Assembly (NCBI GenBank): GCA_013151465.1
Contig: JAADIF010000043.1
Location: forward strand, 1 to 46,684
Origin: Microcaldota archaeon
GTDB lineage: Archaea; Aenigmatarchaeota; Aenigmatarchaeia; QMZP01; QMZT01
Length of the DNA: 46,684 bases
Direction: 5' to 3'
Under the pieces are notes generated by a model. The model was not told the origin of the DNA. It did no database searches and saw only the letters and a list, made by a program, of their open reading frames with translations. Position numbers and translations under genes: made by a program. Positions 1 through 8,103 of the stretch are shown piece by piece. How positions within the stretch are numbered: the stretch's first letter is position 1; every line of letters begins with the position of its first letter.

Positions 1-6
1 TTTGTC

Positions 7-729
7 GTGTCTTCTAAATCAAACTACGAGCATTTAACAATTGACAAAAAGATAAAACCTTATGTCATTCGAATGGATAGCTTGAACCCAGAAAGCAATA
101 AATTTTTGGAAAAATTGAATCGGTTAAACCAAAAGATTTTTGGTTCCTATTCAATGCCGGCACCTAAATGGGTATTTGCCCATAATATTTGTGTTTCTGG
201 AGTTGCTGTTGGTTTTATGAAAAACGCTGAACCTCTCAGTTTGATAGATTTCATACCAACCTTTGCACAAGATACTGCACATGTATGGACATTCATGCTT
301 TCATTCGATTTACTAAAAGGCATAGGATTCGGAAAAATGAATTTTGCACTTCTTGCATCTCTTAATCAAAATAAAAAATATCTTACCTATATCACGCAGG
401 GAAACAATTCATCTATTCTTACATATTTACATTCACCAAATCCCACCATTTTAAAAGGCATAGGCTTCTTCCATACACATGAAAATAGTATACTGCTGGA
501 GACAAGAACACCGAAAAATCCTTTCATTTCATGCATGAAAAGACTGGAACTCAAAGACCCTATATTATTTCCGTACTATGCCGATTCTGAAAAGGAATTC
601 GTTGTGAGTATTGATGATAGAGTATCATTACAAAAAATCATGAATAATATTCTGAATGGAGGCTTGTACGAAATAATTGGATGGCGAGGAGGGGAAAAAC
701 CACTATACATTATAAGGAACCTGGGGTGA
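7..729 (+). CDS. Hypothetical protein, possibly GNAT-like
   Basis: A 240-residue open frame from a GTG six bases into the window, so the true start may lie upstream. I do not recognise the family. The central part (about residues 60-150) alternates hydrophobic strands with a helix and a GIGFGKMNF segment that is loosely reminiscent of the acetyl-CoA loop of GNAT acyltransferases; this is only an impression. There is no signal peptide or obvious membrane segment. It is AT-rich compared with the informational genes further on. A perfect GGTGAT ribosome site overlaps its stop codon and serves a start at 734, so it once headed an operon whose second gene is destroyed. Confidence 0.55.
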   Translation: MSSKSNYEHLTIDKKIKPYVIRMDSLNPESNKFLEKLNRLNQKIFGSYSMPAPKWVFAHNICVSGVAVGFMKNAEPLSLIDFIPTFAQDTAHVWTFMLSFDLLKGIGFGKMNFALLASLNQNKKYLTYITQGNNSSILTYLHSPNPTILKGIGFFHTHENSILLETRTPKNPFISCMKRLELKDPILFPYYADSEKEFVVSIDDRVSLQKIMNNILNGGLYEIIGWRGGEKPLYIIRNLG

Positions 730-733
730 TATT

Positions 734-763
734 ATGAGAAAGGCACCTACTCACTCCCCGTAA
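734..763 (+). pseudogene. Start of a truncated downstream gene
   Basis: The sequence GGTGAT at 725-730 followed by ATG at 734 is exactly the start signal used elsewhere in this window (L44e, S8e, Cdc48). The frame reads only nine residues and stops at 761-763, where transposase-derived sequence begins. The simplest reading is a gene cut off just after its start by an insertion or deletion; a genuine nine-residue peptide is less likely. Confidence 0.3.
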
Positions 764-781
764 GCCCTTGATTCACAATCT

Positions 782-985
782 CTATCCACTACTCGAAGAA
801 ATCAAGTTCTTGTTTCTTCCAGTCTGCAGAGTGCTCATGACAACTGAACAATTTTCTGCCCCGCATATTGACCTATTCCGCCTGTTATCTTCCTCATAAC
901 AAGCTCCGTCGAAGTCCTCTTTCAGTAGCATTATTTGCCAGTTCAATATCTTCTATCATGAACCTGAACAGGCTTTCTTTGTGTT
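782..985 (-). pseudogene. IS66-like transposase C-terminal remnant
   Basis: Reading the minus strand with two frameshifts gives a segment with IELANNATERGLRRSLL, then VMRKITGGIGQYAG, then SVVMSTLQTGRN. This matches the C-terminal part of IS66-type transposases (consensus around NNAAERALRP, KISGG, SVI-TL-QG). Only the last 65-70 codons remain, and the frames are broken near positions 900 and 860. No terminal inverted repeats were found. It is a dead fragment next to two other broken genes. Confidence 0.5.
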
Positions 986-989
986 TTGT

Positions 990-1360
990 TCAGCAGAATA
1001 TTAAAACCCAAATAAGAAGCACTATGCTGACGATAAGGAGTAGGAATGCAACGATGTTCCTGAAAAGTTCTTTTCCTACTTTAATGTGTATCTTCATTCC
1101 TACCAGAGAGCCTATCAGGAGTGCCGGAGTAACCATTATACCTGCTGAAGCATATCAAGGTCTATAAGATCTGGAATGCTGTATGTTACAAGGGGCAGGA
1201 AATGAAATACAAAAAACACCGTGACCGCAGTTGCCCGGAATTCGGACTTGCCAAGTTTCAGATGATTAAGATGCATCACAACGGGAGGCCCTTCCGTTTC
1301 CATGAACGCATAAAAATGCCCCTGCAAAACCGTCAAGGCTCCCAAGCATCTCGTTAATCT
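990..1360 (-). pseudogene. TauE/SafE-family permease, frameshifted fragment
   Basis: The minus strand carries the C-terminal half of a TauE/SafE (sulfite/organosulfonate exporter) membrane protein in pieces. One frame gives EMLGSLDGFAGAF; the next gives METEGPPVVMHLNHLKLGKSEFRATAVTVFFVFH followed by stop near 1136; after another shift GIMVTPALLIGSLVGMKIH and a final membrane helix ending at a stop at 990-992. GPPVV and the KSEFRAT segment are hallmarks of the family's second repeat. At least two frameshifts and no N-terminal half make it a pseudogene. Confidence 0.6.
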
Positions 1361-1413
1361 GACATTTCCCTGATTTTTATACACTAGGATTTTTCTCCAG
1401 ATATGTTCTGCAT

Positions 1414-2103
1414 ATGATTGGTTTCAAGAAGGCCATCGAAAAGCATCCGATGAAGGACTATGTTATCCTGATTGTTCTCAAGGAATTCAAGAAAGCATCA
1501 CTTGGAATGCAGAAACGGACCGGTCTGAATATGTATACGGCGAGAGGATATATCATTCAGTTATCAACTATTGGGAAAGAAATCTTCCTGTAGAAATCAT
1601 CAAAAGGTCTGTAATAACAGTGGAAAAGAAGCTTGAGGAGATTCTTGGTTACGATTTCTCTGTCACGGATGCAACAACATTTGCCAAGTAGTATAATGAG
1701 AGCAGCAGCTTCCATCTGTTCAATCGCGTGTGTGAAGGGACAGTTTATCTGTCAGCATAACAGCTGACACGCTTGACCCGATACCCAATACAAACGATGC
1801 AATTGTTCCCGGAAAGGGCTTCTTTGTGGTTGACAAATGGTGTGATGTTAACGGAATATTCAGGATTGCGTATAAGAACGGATATGAACCGCTGATAAGT
1901 CCTCATAGGACAAAAGGCTCAGGTCATTGGAGGTGCAGTGGAAGGAGAATCTATATGAGGAAGCGGAAAAAATGCAGGCAGAAGGGAAGATATGAGAGCA
2001 TATTCGGTTCATTGACCAACTGGTTAGGTGACAGATTGCATACAAGGGAACGGTTAACAACCTAGCTGAGGAGCTGCACAAGGGTTCTCTGCTACCGGAT
2101 TAA
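1414..2103 (+). pseudogene. DDE transposase remnant (IS4/IS5-like)
   Basis: From the ATG at 1414 the plus strand reads an N-terminal HTH-like region (residues about 1-60) to a stop at 1594-1596. Continuing across a shift gives ILGYDFSVTDATTFA (first catalytic Asp), an in-frame stop near 1689, another shift, then VVDKWCDVNGIF (second Asp), ISPHRTKGSGHWR, and KGRYESIFGSLTNWLGDRLHTR (position of the catalytic Glu), ending near 2103. The order D, D, E with the Y-E-FG-L block is typical of archaeal DDE transposases. Two stops and frameshifts make it inactive. Confidence 0.65.
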
Positions 2104-2133
2104 GATGTTGATAAGAATAGAAAACAATTGTTC

Positions 2134-2184
2134 AGCGTGTCTTTGTGTCTTTATTGATTATATTGCTGAATAACCAGACACGCT
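2134..2184. repeat. 9-bp inverted repeat downstream of the dead transposase
   Basis: AGCGTGTCT at 2134-2142 and AGACACGCT at 2176-2184 are exact inverted copies 33 bases apart. Their position just beyond the transposase reading frame suggests an old element end or a transcript-end hairpin. No matching copy was found at the left side of the transposase. Confidence 0.4.
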
Positions 2185-2193
2185 CCCTATCGC

Positions 2194-2224
2194 TGTTAAG
2201 TCAAGTTCCTAACTTGACTTAACA
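2194..2224. repeat. Perfect 14-bp inverted repeat before argS
   Basis: TGTTAAGTCAAGTT at 2194-2207 is followed after CCT by its exact reverse complement at 2211-2224. It lies 29 bases upstream of the argS TATA box. It could be an operator in front of the promoter, a terminator hairpin of the degraded region, or a leftover element end. The sequence alone does not decide. Confidence 0.6.
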
Positions 2225-2252
2225 CAAAAGAATAACAAAATCCGCATGATCG

Positions 2253-2260
2253 TATAAATA
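2253..2260 (+). promoter_or_regulatory. TATA box of argS
   Basis: TATAAATA at 2253-2260 is centred about 27 bases before the ATG at 2284, the spacing of an archaeal TATA box to a leaderless start. It argues that the in-frame ATG at 2266 is not used. Confidence 0.55.
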
Positions 2261-2283
2261 TCTCTATGATAAAAAGTAATGAT

Positions 2284-4752
2284 ATGAAATTCATAATCAC
2301 AAAGAGCATTATCGATAAATATCCCTCGTTGAGGTTAGGGGTGCTGATTGTAACCGGCATTGACAATGCAGACGAAAAACGCGATGCGATCAGTATGCTC
2401 TCAAATATACAGAAAGAGATAAGAGATAAGGGATTTGATATTGAGAAAAATGAGACTATACTTAAATGGAGAGAGATATACAGGTCGTTTGGCGCAAAGC
2501 CAAAAAAACACAAAAGTTCAGTCGAGGCTCTTCTCGCCCGCGTAATATCTGGAGAGAATATAGGACACATCAATAATCTTGTTGATGTATACAATTATAT
2601 ATCACTAAAATATATCCTCCCGGTCGGCGGGGATGATACATCCAAAGTCGACGGTAATATATTGCTTAAATTTGCAGATGGAAGCGAAAAGGCAAGAATA
2701 CTAGGGATTGACGAAACGATAAGTCCGAAGAGGGGTGAGGTCGTCTATGCGGATGATAAAGAGATACTTTGCCGAAGATGGAACTGGAGGGAATCTAAAA
2801 AGTCTATGATGGATGAAAATACAAAGAATGCTATAATTGTAATCGAGTCGTTGTTACCAAAAGAGAAACTAAACGAAGCACTCAATGAGATGTCTGGGCT
2901 TATAGAGAAGATGTTCGGAGCAAGGACTAAAAGATTCATTTTAGATAAGAATTTTCCATCTCTTGATATTGAGAAAGGAGAGGTCTTGAAGGAGATTACA
3001 GAGACCAGAATCTCTGACATCTCACATGAGAAGAACACTGACGAGAAAAATGTTGCAAATAAAACAATATACACCCTACGAAATGAAATTGAAAAAGAAA
3101 TTTTAGGTATCTTGAAAGAGCATCTTGAAACGGATGATATTGTTCTTGAAAAGCCCCCCAGCGAGAAGATGGGGGATGTCGCGTTTCCATGCTTTGCACT
3201 TGCAAAGAAAATGAAAAAATCCCCAGTGGAAATTGCAAGGGATTTGTCTGAAAAGATAAAACCGTCAGGATTTGTTAAGTCCGTAAGCGCGCAGGGGCCG
3301 TACCTGAATTTCTCGGCTGACTGGGGCGCGCTTGGAACGGAGGTTTTGCGCAAAGTATTTGAGCAAAAGGGAGATTTCGGAAAAGGAAAGGGGTCAGAAA
3401 CCGTTCTCATTGAAACATTCCAGGCAAACCCCTTCAAGTCGTTTCACATCGGGCACATAAAAAACGCCGTGTTCGGGGAGGCGATAAGGCGCATAACGAT
3501 GTTCAACGGACATAAGACAATCACCGTCAATTTCAGCGGCGATGTGGGAACGCACGTTGCAAAATGGCTGTGGTATTACACAAAATTCTACAAGGGTGAT
3601 GTGCCCAAAGAAAATTTCAACAAATGGGCAGGAGACATTTATGCGGCCGCCTGCGAGAAGGCTGACGAGGACCCGTCCTACAAAGAGGAGATTGAGGAGA
3701 TGAACCGCCTGATAGACAGGCGCGACGCCTCGATTATGCGGGTCTGGCAAGAAATGAGGGACTTAAGCTATGATGATTACAGGAAGATTGCAAAGGAGCT
3801 TGGGGCAACCGTCGAGAAGTGGTATCCCGAAAGCGTGTGCGAGGAGCCGGGAAAGAAGAAGGCGCTTGAGCTTCTTGAAATGGGGGTTCTCAAGAAAAGC
3901 GACGGCGCCGTGATTGCCGACCTCGAAAATGAGGGCCTTGGAGTGCTGATTTTTCTGAAAAAGGACGGAACCGCCCTTTATGCTGCAAAGGACCTTGGGC
4001 TTCTCACACTTAAAAAGAGGGACTTTGAGGCAGACAGATTTTTCTATATAGTCGGCTCGGAGCAGGAGCTTTATTTCAAGCAACTTTTCAGGGTTTATGA
4101 GTTTGCCGGCCTGTCAAAGCCGGGGGAGAACGTGCATGTCGTTCACGGTCTCGTCACGCTGAAGGAGGGCAAGATGGCATCGCGCCTTGGCAATGTCATC
4201 TCATACGACGAGCTTAAAAGCGAGATGGTGAAGCGGGCAAGAGAGGAGATAGAAAAGCGCAACCCTGCCCTGAAAAACAAGGACGAAGTTTCCAAAATAA
4301 TCGCCTTTGGGGCGATAAAGTTTTCCATGCTCAATATCGATAACGTGAAGCCCATAAAGTTTGATTGGGACGAGGCGCTTGACCTTCAGGGCAAGACAGG
4401 TCCCTATATTCAGTATGTCCATGCGAGGATTTGCTCGATACTGCGAAAGGCAGAAGATGAGCCGCTTGCAGACGCGTCGCTTCTTTCCCACGAGAAGGAA
4501 GTTTCGCTTCTTCGCCACCTTGCCGCGTTCCCGCAGGCCGTGTCAACGGCATACAGAGAGCTGAAGCCGCTGATAATAACAAGCTACGTTTATGACCTTG
4601 CGGCCAAGTTCAACGAATTTTACCAGTTTGTCCCCGTCCTGAAGGCGGACGAAAATGTCAGGAGGGCGCGCCTTGGCCTTGTGAGTGCCGTGAAGCAGGT
4701 GCTTGAAAACGGCATGTGGATTTTGGGAATAGATGCGCCCGAAGAGATGTAA
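2284..4752 (+). CDS. argS: Arginine-tRNA ligase with N-terminal B3/4 domain
   Basis: Class I arginyl-tRNA synthetase that charges tRNA-Arg in the cytoplasm. Counting from the alternative ATG at 2266, the HIGH signature is at residues 394-397 (in SFHIGHIKNAVF) and the KMSKS counterpart GKMASR at 635-640; a DALR-type anticodon-binding tail ends the protein. The usual N-terminal tRNA-recognition domain begins near residue 270. Before it lies an extra block of about 215 residues resembling the B3/4 domain (COG3382, the tRNA-editing domain of PheT), with WREIYRSFGAKPKKHKSS, LVDVYNYISLKYILPVGGDD and an RRWNWRES segment. The extra block is visibly AT-richer than the synthetase body. I place the start at 2284 from the TATA spacing. 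Confidence is high for ArgS, moderate for the B3/4 call. Confidence 0.9.
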   Translation: MKFIITKSIIDKYPSLRLGVLIVTGIDNADEKRDAISMLSNIQKEIRDKGFDIEKNETILKWREIYRSFGAKPKKHKSSVEALLARVISGENIGHINNLVDVYNYISLKYILPVGGDDTSKVDGNILLKFADGSEKARILGIDETISPKRGEVVYADDKEILCRRWNWRESKKSMMDENTKNAIIVIESLLPKEKLNEALNEMSGLIEKMFGARTKRFILDKNFPSLDIEKGEVLKEITETRISDISHEKNTDEKNVANKTIYTLRNEIEKEILGILKEHLETDDIVLEKPPSEKMGDVAFPCFALAKKMKKSPVEIARDLSEKIKPSGFVKSVSAQGPYLNFSADWGALGTEVLRKVFEQKGDFGKGKGSETVLIETFQANPFKSFHIGHIKNAVFGEAIRRITMFNGHKTITVNFSGDVGTHVAKWLWYYTKFYKGDVPKENFNKWAGDIYAAACEKADEDPSYKEEIEEMNRLIDRRDASIMRVWQEMRDLSYDDYRKIAKELGATVEKWYPESVCEEPGKKKALELLEMGVLKKSDGAVIADLENEGLGVLIFLKKDGTALYAAKDLGLLTLKKRDFEADRFFYIVGSEQELYFKQLFRVYEFAGLSKPGENVHVVHGLVTLKEGKMASRLGNVISYDELKSEMVKRAREEIEKRNPALKNKDEVSKIIAFGAIKFSMLNIDNVKPIKFDWDEALDLQGKTGPYIQYVHARICSILRKAEDEPLADASLLSHEKEVSLLRHLAAFPQAVSTAYRELKPLIITSYVYDLAAKFNEFYQFVPVLKADENVRRARLGLVSAVKQVLENGMWILGIDAPEEM

Positions 4753-4754
4753 AC

Positions 4755-4837
4755 TGTTCTTATTCTTAGAACAAATGTTCTAAAAATATGAATATATGTT
4801 CATAATATTAGAACAGAATCTTTTTAACATTAGAACA
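4755..4837. promoter_or_regulatory. Phased TTAGAACA/TGTTCTAA operator array
   Basis: Half-sites occur as TGTTCTTA (4755), TTAGAACA (4766), TGTTCTAA (4776), TGTTCATA (4797), TTAGAACA (4808) and TTAGAACA (4830). Positions 4755-4773 and 4797-4815 form two 19-bp near-palindromes exactly 42 bp apart; 4766-4783 is a perfect 18-bp palindrome. All lie just upstream of a TATA box at 4847-4852. The spacing, in multiples of about 21 bp, puts sites on one face of the helix, as expected for cooperative binding by a dimeric regulator. Confidence 0.6.
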
Positions 4838-4873
4838 ATATCCAGATATAAAACTAAACCACAATTCTATGCA

Positions 4874-5122
4874 ATGGCAGACGCAACAAAACTACTCCAA
4901 TACGCTTCAGAAATTTTCAGAGAGGCATGCAAAAAGGTAGGGTACAACCAGCAAATGGAACAATCCGGTGGAGGAGTTTTTTCCGGATGCAGAGGCAATT
5001 ATTCATTCAAAATAAGAGCAAAACCGAATGGGGATCCAGAAATTTATGAAATAAGAGGTCTCAAAACATGGAAGAACGCTGTTAGGTCTGCAATAAAAGA
5101 ATATGATGCGAATAAAAAATGA
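4874..5122 (+). CDS. Small conserved-looking protein of unknown function
   Basis: An 82-residue basic protein beginning MADATKLLQYASEIFREACKK, with a Gly-rich turn (QSGGGVFSGCRGNYSF) and a helical C-terminus. I do not recognise the family; there is no signal peptide or membrane helix. The ATG at 4874 is chosen because TATAAA at 4847-4852 lies about 25 bases upstream, giving a leaderless mRNA; the longer frame from 4796 would start inside the operators. The elaborate upstream array suggests tight control, perhaps autoregulation. A lysine-rich tail is compatible with nucleic acid binding, but this is speculation. Confidence 0.65.
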   Translation: MADATKLLQYASEIFREACKKVGYNQQMEQSGGGVFSGCRGNYSFKIRAKPNGDPEIYEIRGLKTWKNAVRSAIKEYDANKK

Positions 5123-5132
5123 ATTCTCATGT

Positions 5133-5795
5133 TTAGACAGAATATACCTCAATTCCTGCCGGTGTTATCTCAAACGGGTGGATGTCTGAGGAATGGTCGG
5201 TCATTCTCATCTTGCGTATGGTAAGAGAGCGCTTGTATTTTGCTATGCCAAGATATTTGAGAAGGATGACAGAATCAACCATGAACTCTATCACACCGAA
5301 CCTTGAAAGGCCCTTGCTCTCCTCTGGTATCTCCGCTGTCACTATGCAGAGCATGTTCATTTCCCTGATTCTCTGGAGCATCTTGAAAAGCGTCTTTCTT
5401 ATCTTGAAAGGATCATGGATGTACATCTCGAACATGCTGACAGAGTCGATGACAATGCGCTTTGCATTCATTGTACCTGCTATCTCCATTATCTTTTCGG
5501 AGAGCGTCTCTATGTCAAACGGCTCAATCTCTATTATCTTCATCGCACCTTCGCTTTCAAGCGTATCGATATCCCATCTGAACTTTGCCGTCTGCTTCTT
5601 GATGTTTTTTGCAGTCTCTTCTGTTGTTATGTAGATTCCGTTCTGGTTGTACTGGACCGCCCCGTTATATATGAACTGTGTAGAAAATATCGACTTTCCG
5701 GTGCCGGTTCCTCCCGTCACGAGGGTTATCGTCCCCTCCTCAAAGCCGCCTTCAATCAACCCATCAAGGCCGGGTATTCCTGTAGGAACTTTCAT
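5133..5795 (-). CDS. KaiC-like RecA-superfamily ATPase
   Basis: A 219-residue single-domain KaiC/RadA-like ATPase. It opens with the KaiC-type MKVPTGIPGLDGLIEGGF, followed by Walker A GGTGTGKS at residues 28-35, a TTEE catalytic-glutamate segment, and Walker B RIVIDSVSMF. The C-terminal ITPAGIEV is typical of the family. Archaeal single-domain KaiC proteins are thought to be signalling or DNA-associated ATPases; the specific role here is unknown. The start is set at 5795 because GAGGTG lies nine bases upstream; the longer frame to 5858 adds a segment unlike the family. It is divergent from the MEMO gene. Confidence 0.85.
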   Translation of the reverse strand: MKVPTGIPGLDGLIEGGFEEGTITLVTGGTGTGKSIFSTQFIYNGAVQYNQNGIYITTEETAKNIKKQTAKFRWDIDTLESEGAMKIIEIEPFDIETLSEKIMEIAGTMNAKRIVIDSVSMFEMYIHDPFKIRKTLFKMLQRIREMNMLCIVTAEIPEESKGLSRFGVIEFMVDSVILLKYLGIAKYKRSLTIRKMRMTDHSSDIHPFEITPAGIEVYSV

Positions 5796-5898
5796 AAACG
5801 CTAACACCTCTGAAAATAATCGGACTTTGCAGCCATCGTCCAGAACGGCGGCCGACAATCCAATTATCTATTTTAAATCGACCAAATATAAATAAAAC

Positions 5899-6711
5899 AT
5901 GGCTGAAACAAGATACCCCGCGGTTGCCGGAGCGTTCTATCCAGATGACAAAAAAGAGCTTATGACAAACGTTTCCGACCTTCTTGAGAATGCAGACAGC
6001 GGCAGCAATAAATGCGTAATTTCCCCCCATGCCGGCTATATGTATTCAGGCAGGACCGCCGCTTCTGCCATAAAATCCCTGAAGAATGCGAAAACATTCA
6101 TAATATTGGGGCCAAACCATACGGGGATGGGCGCCCAGTTTGCGGTTATGTGCGAAGGCGTCTGGAAGACGCCTCTTGGCGATGTGAAAATAGACGAAGA
6201 GATTGCCTTGCGCCTTGAGAAAGCCGGGGTTGTTGACGATGATGAGATTGCGCATTTAAACGAGCATTCAGTCGAAGTCCAGCTTCCTTTTCTTCAGAAA
6301 ACGTTTGATGATTTCAGAATAGTTCCGATATCAATACTAAACATTGGATATTCTTCAGACCTGCCCGAAAGGTGCGTGCGCCTTGGAAAGGAGATAGCAG
6401 AAATCGCAAGTCAGCGCGATGTGGGCATCATAGCAAGTTCTGATTTCTCCCATTATATATCGCTCGAGGAGGCGAAGGTAAAAGACGACAAGGCAATTGA
6501 AGCGATAAAAACACTTAATGTGAAAAAGTTTTTTGCCGTTCTCGAAACAATGGATGCGTCTGTCTGCGGCTACGGCCCGATAGCTGCGGTGATGCAGGCT
6601 GCAAAAGAGCTTGGCGCAAAAGACGTCGAGGTCCTGCACGAGTCCTCATCCGGAGACCTTCTCAAGGACTACAAGACCGTTGTCACCTACAAGGCAATAG
6701 GGTTCAGATAA
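5899..6711 (+). CDS. MEMO1-family protein (AmmeMemoRadiSam family component)
   Basis: A 270-residue MEMO family protein, related to dioxygenases of the LigB fold. Visible motifs are YPAVAGAFYP at the N-terminus, ISPHAGYMYSG, LGPNHTG, EHSVEVQLPF, SSDFSHY and ASVCGYGPI, which together carry the His and Cys residues of the conserved pocket. Archaeal members often occur with AMMECR1 and radical-SAM partners; neither is adjacent here. The human homologue binds metals and affects signalling, but the archaeal role is not established. Length is normal for the family. Confidence 0.9.
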   Translation: MAETRYPAVAGAFYPDDKKELMTNVSDLLENADSGSNKCVISPHAGYMYSGRTAASAIKSLKNAKTFIILGPNHTGMGAQFAVMCEGVWKTPLGDVKIDEEIALRLEKAGVVDDDEIAHLNEHSVEVQLPFLQKTFDDFRIVPISILNIGYSSDLPERCVRLGKEIAEIASQRDVGIIASSDFSHYISLEEAKVKDDKAIEAIKTLNVKKFFAVLETMDASVCGYGPIAAVMQAAKELGAKDVEVLHESSSGDLLKDYKTVVTYKAIGFR

Positions 6712-6748
6712 TCTCGCTTTTAAATTTCCTGTTTTCAATCCTTATTTT

Positions 6749-8068
6749 ATGGACAGGACAGCTTATGCTTATTATTCCAGAAAAGACGTTCAGGAGGCGA
6801 TGGTCAGGGCAGCGCGCGGCCGCGAGGTTGCGGGCGTCTTTGCCAGCGGGGGCTATTCGTCGCGCCCGGACATCATAGGAAACCCCCGCGACATAATGGC
6901 AATGGTGAGAAAAGGCGCGATCGAGTTTCACTGCTCAATTGAGAGATGGAAAAACCCCATGTCCATACGCCCCGAAAACTACAATGACCTGCGGGAGGGG
7001 TGGGACATAATACTTGACCTTGACTGCGAGGACACTGAGCACGGCAAGGAAGCCGCAAAAGCGCTTCTTTGGGCGCTTTCTGAGCACGGCATAAAAAACG
7101 TTTCCATAAAATTTACAGGCGGAACGGGCTTTCACATGGGCCTGCCGTGGGAGGCGTTCCCGAAAACAATAAATTTCGAGGAGCTTGCTCCCAGATTCCC
7201 GGAGCTTGCCCGCATTGTTGCAGACTACCTGAGGGAATTTGCGCGGGAGAAGCTTATAAAAAACCTCAGGGAACGTTGGTCGTGGGAGGAAATGGCAGAT
7301 GTTGCTGGCGTGAAGGTTGAGGATGTCATCGGCGGGGATGGCAACATCAACCCGTGGAAAATAGTTGACATAGACCCCATACTCATATCCCCCCGCCATC
7401 TTTTCAGGATGCCATATTCGCTTAACAAGAAGAACATGCTTGTTTCGGTGCCGTTTGACATAAGCGACATTGACCGCTTCGAGAAGTCATGGGCAAAGCC
7501 CGAAAACGTGAAAACTGACATGGGATTTCTTGACAGGTTCGAGGAAAATGAGGCGGAGATGCTTTTTTTCAGGGCACTCGAATGGCACGAGAAAAGCAGG
7601 AAAGACGAGGGGGAAAAGGCGCCAAGAGAGATAACATACGAGCTTTCAAGAGCGGTCCCCGAAAAGCACTTTCCGGCCTGCATAAAAAACATACTGAAAG
7701 GGATGAGCGACGGGCGCAAGCGCTCGATGTTCATACTCACATCGTTTTTGCGCGCTGTGAAATGGGACTGGGAGCGGATTGAGGCGCGCCTTCTTGAGTG
7801 GAACGAAAATAACCAGCCGCCGCTTTCAGGCGCCATAATAAAGTCCCACGTGCGAAACCACATGAGAAAGCCCGACGTCCTGCCGCCAAACTGCGACAAG
7901 GGCGGCTGGTATGCTGATGTGGGCGTCTGCGAGCCGGGCGAGTGCAAGAAATTCAAAAACCCGGCAACATACATCATACGCACATTCTCAAAAAAGAAGA
8001 AAAAACGCAGGAAGAAAAAGATGGAAATAATAGACAACAGCATCCTTCCAAAGGATGCATTTTCGTGA
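6749..8068 (+). CDS. priS: Monomeric DNA primase: PriS fused to PriL-type Fe-S domain
   Basis: Makes RNA/DNA primers for replication. Residues 1-290 are the catalytic small subunit: DLD at D90 and D92, the TGGTGFH motif with H129, and the ISPRHLFRMPYSLN block. After a linker, residues 305-410 resemble the C-terminal Fe-S domain normally found in the separate PriL subunit: FPACIKNILKGM, then NCDKG, VCEPGECKKFKNP, giving four cysteines C311, C382, C394, C399. The tail is very Lys-rich (about 415-425). Monomeric PriS-PriL primases are known from Nanoarchaeum and other DPANN archaea. It sits upstream of a GINS gene, consistent with replication. At 439 residues it is longer than PriS alone (about 350). 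Confidence 0.88.
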   Translation: MDRTAYAYYSRKDVQEAMVRAARGREVAGVFASGGYSSRPDIIGNPRDIMAMVRKGAIEFHCSIERWKNPMSIRPENYNDLREGWDIILDLDCEDTEHGKEAAKALLWALSEHGIKNVSIKFTGGTGFHMGLPWEAFPKTINFEELAPRFPELARIVADYLREFAREKLIKNLRERWSWEEMADVAGVKVEDVIGGDGNINPWKIVDIDPILISPRHLFRMPYSLNKKNMLVSVPFDISDIDRFEKSWAKPENVKTDMGFLDRFEENEAEMLFFRALEWHEKSRKDEGEKAPREITYELSRAVPEKHFPACIKNILKGMSDGRKRSMFILTSFLRAVKWDWERIEARLLEWNENNQPPLSGAIIKSHVRNHMRKPDVLPPNCDKGGWYADVGVCEPGECKKFKNPATYIIRTFSKKKKKRRKKKMEIIDNSILPKDAFS

Positions 8069-8103
8069 TAAAATATATATTAACTACTTCATAATAATAA
8101 ACT

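Noticed and set aside
868..1167. 99-residue plus-strand frame over the degraded region
   Set aside because: It is the complement of IS66-like and TauE-like coding pieces on the minus strand.
4796..4873. N-terminal extension of the small protein at 4874
   Set aside because: It would begin inside the operator array and precede the TATA box.
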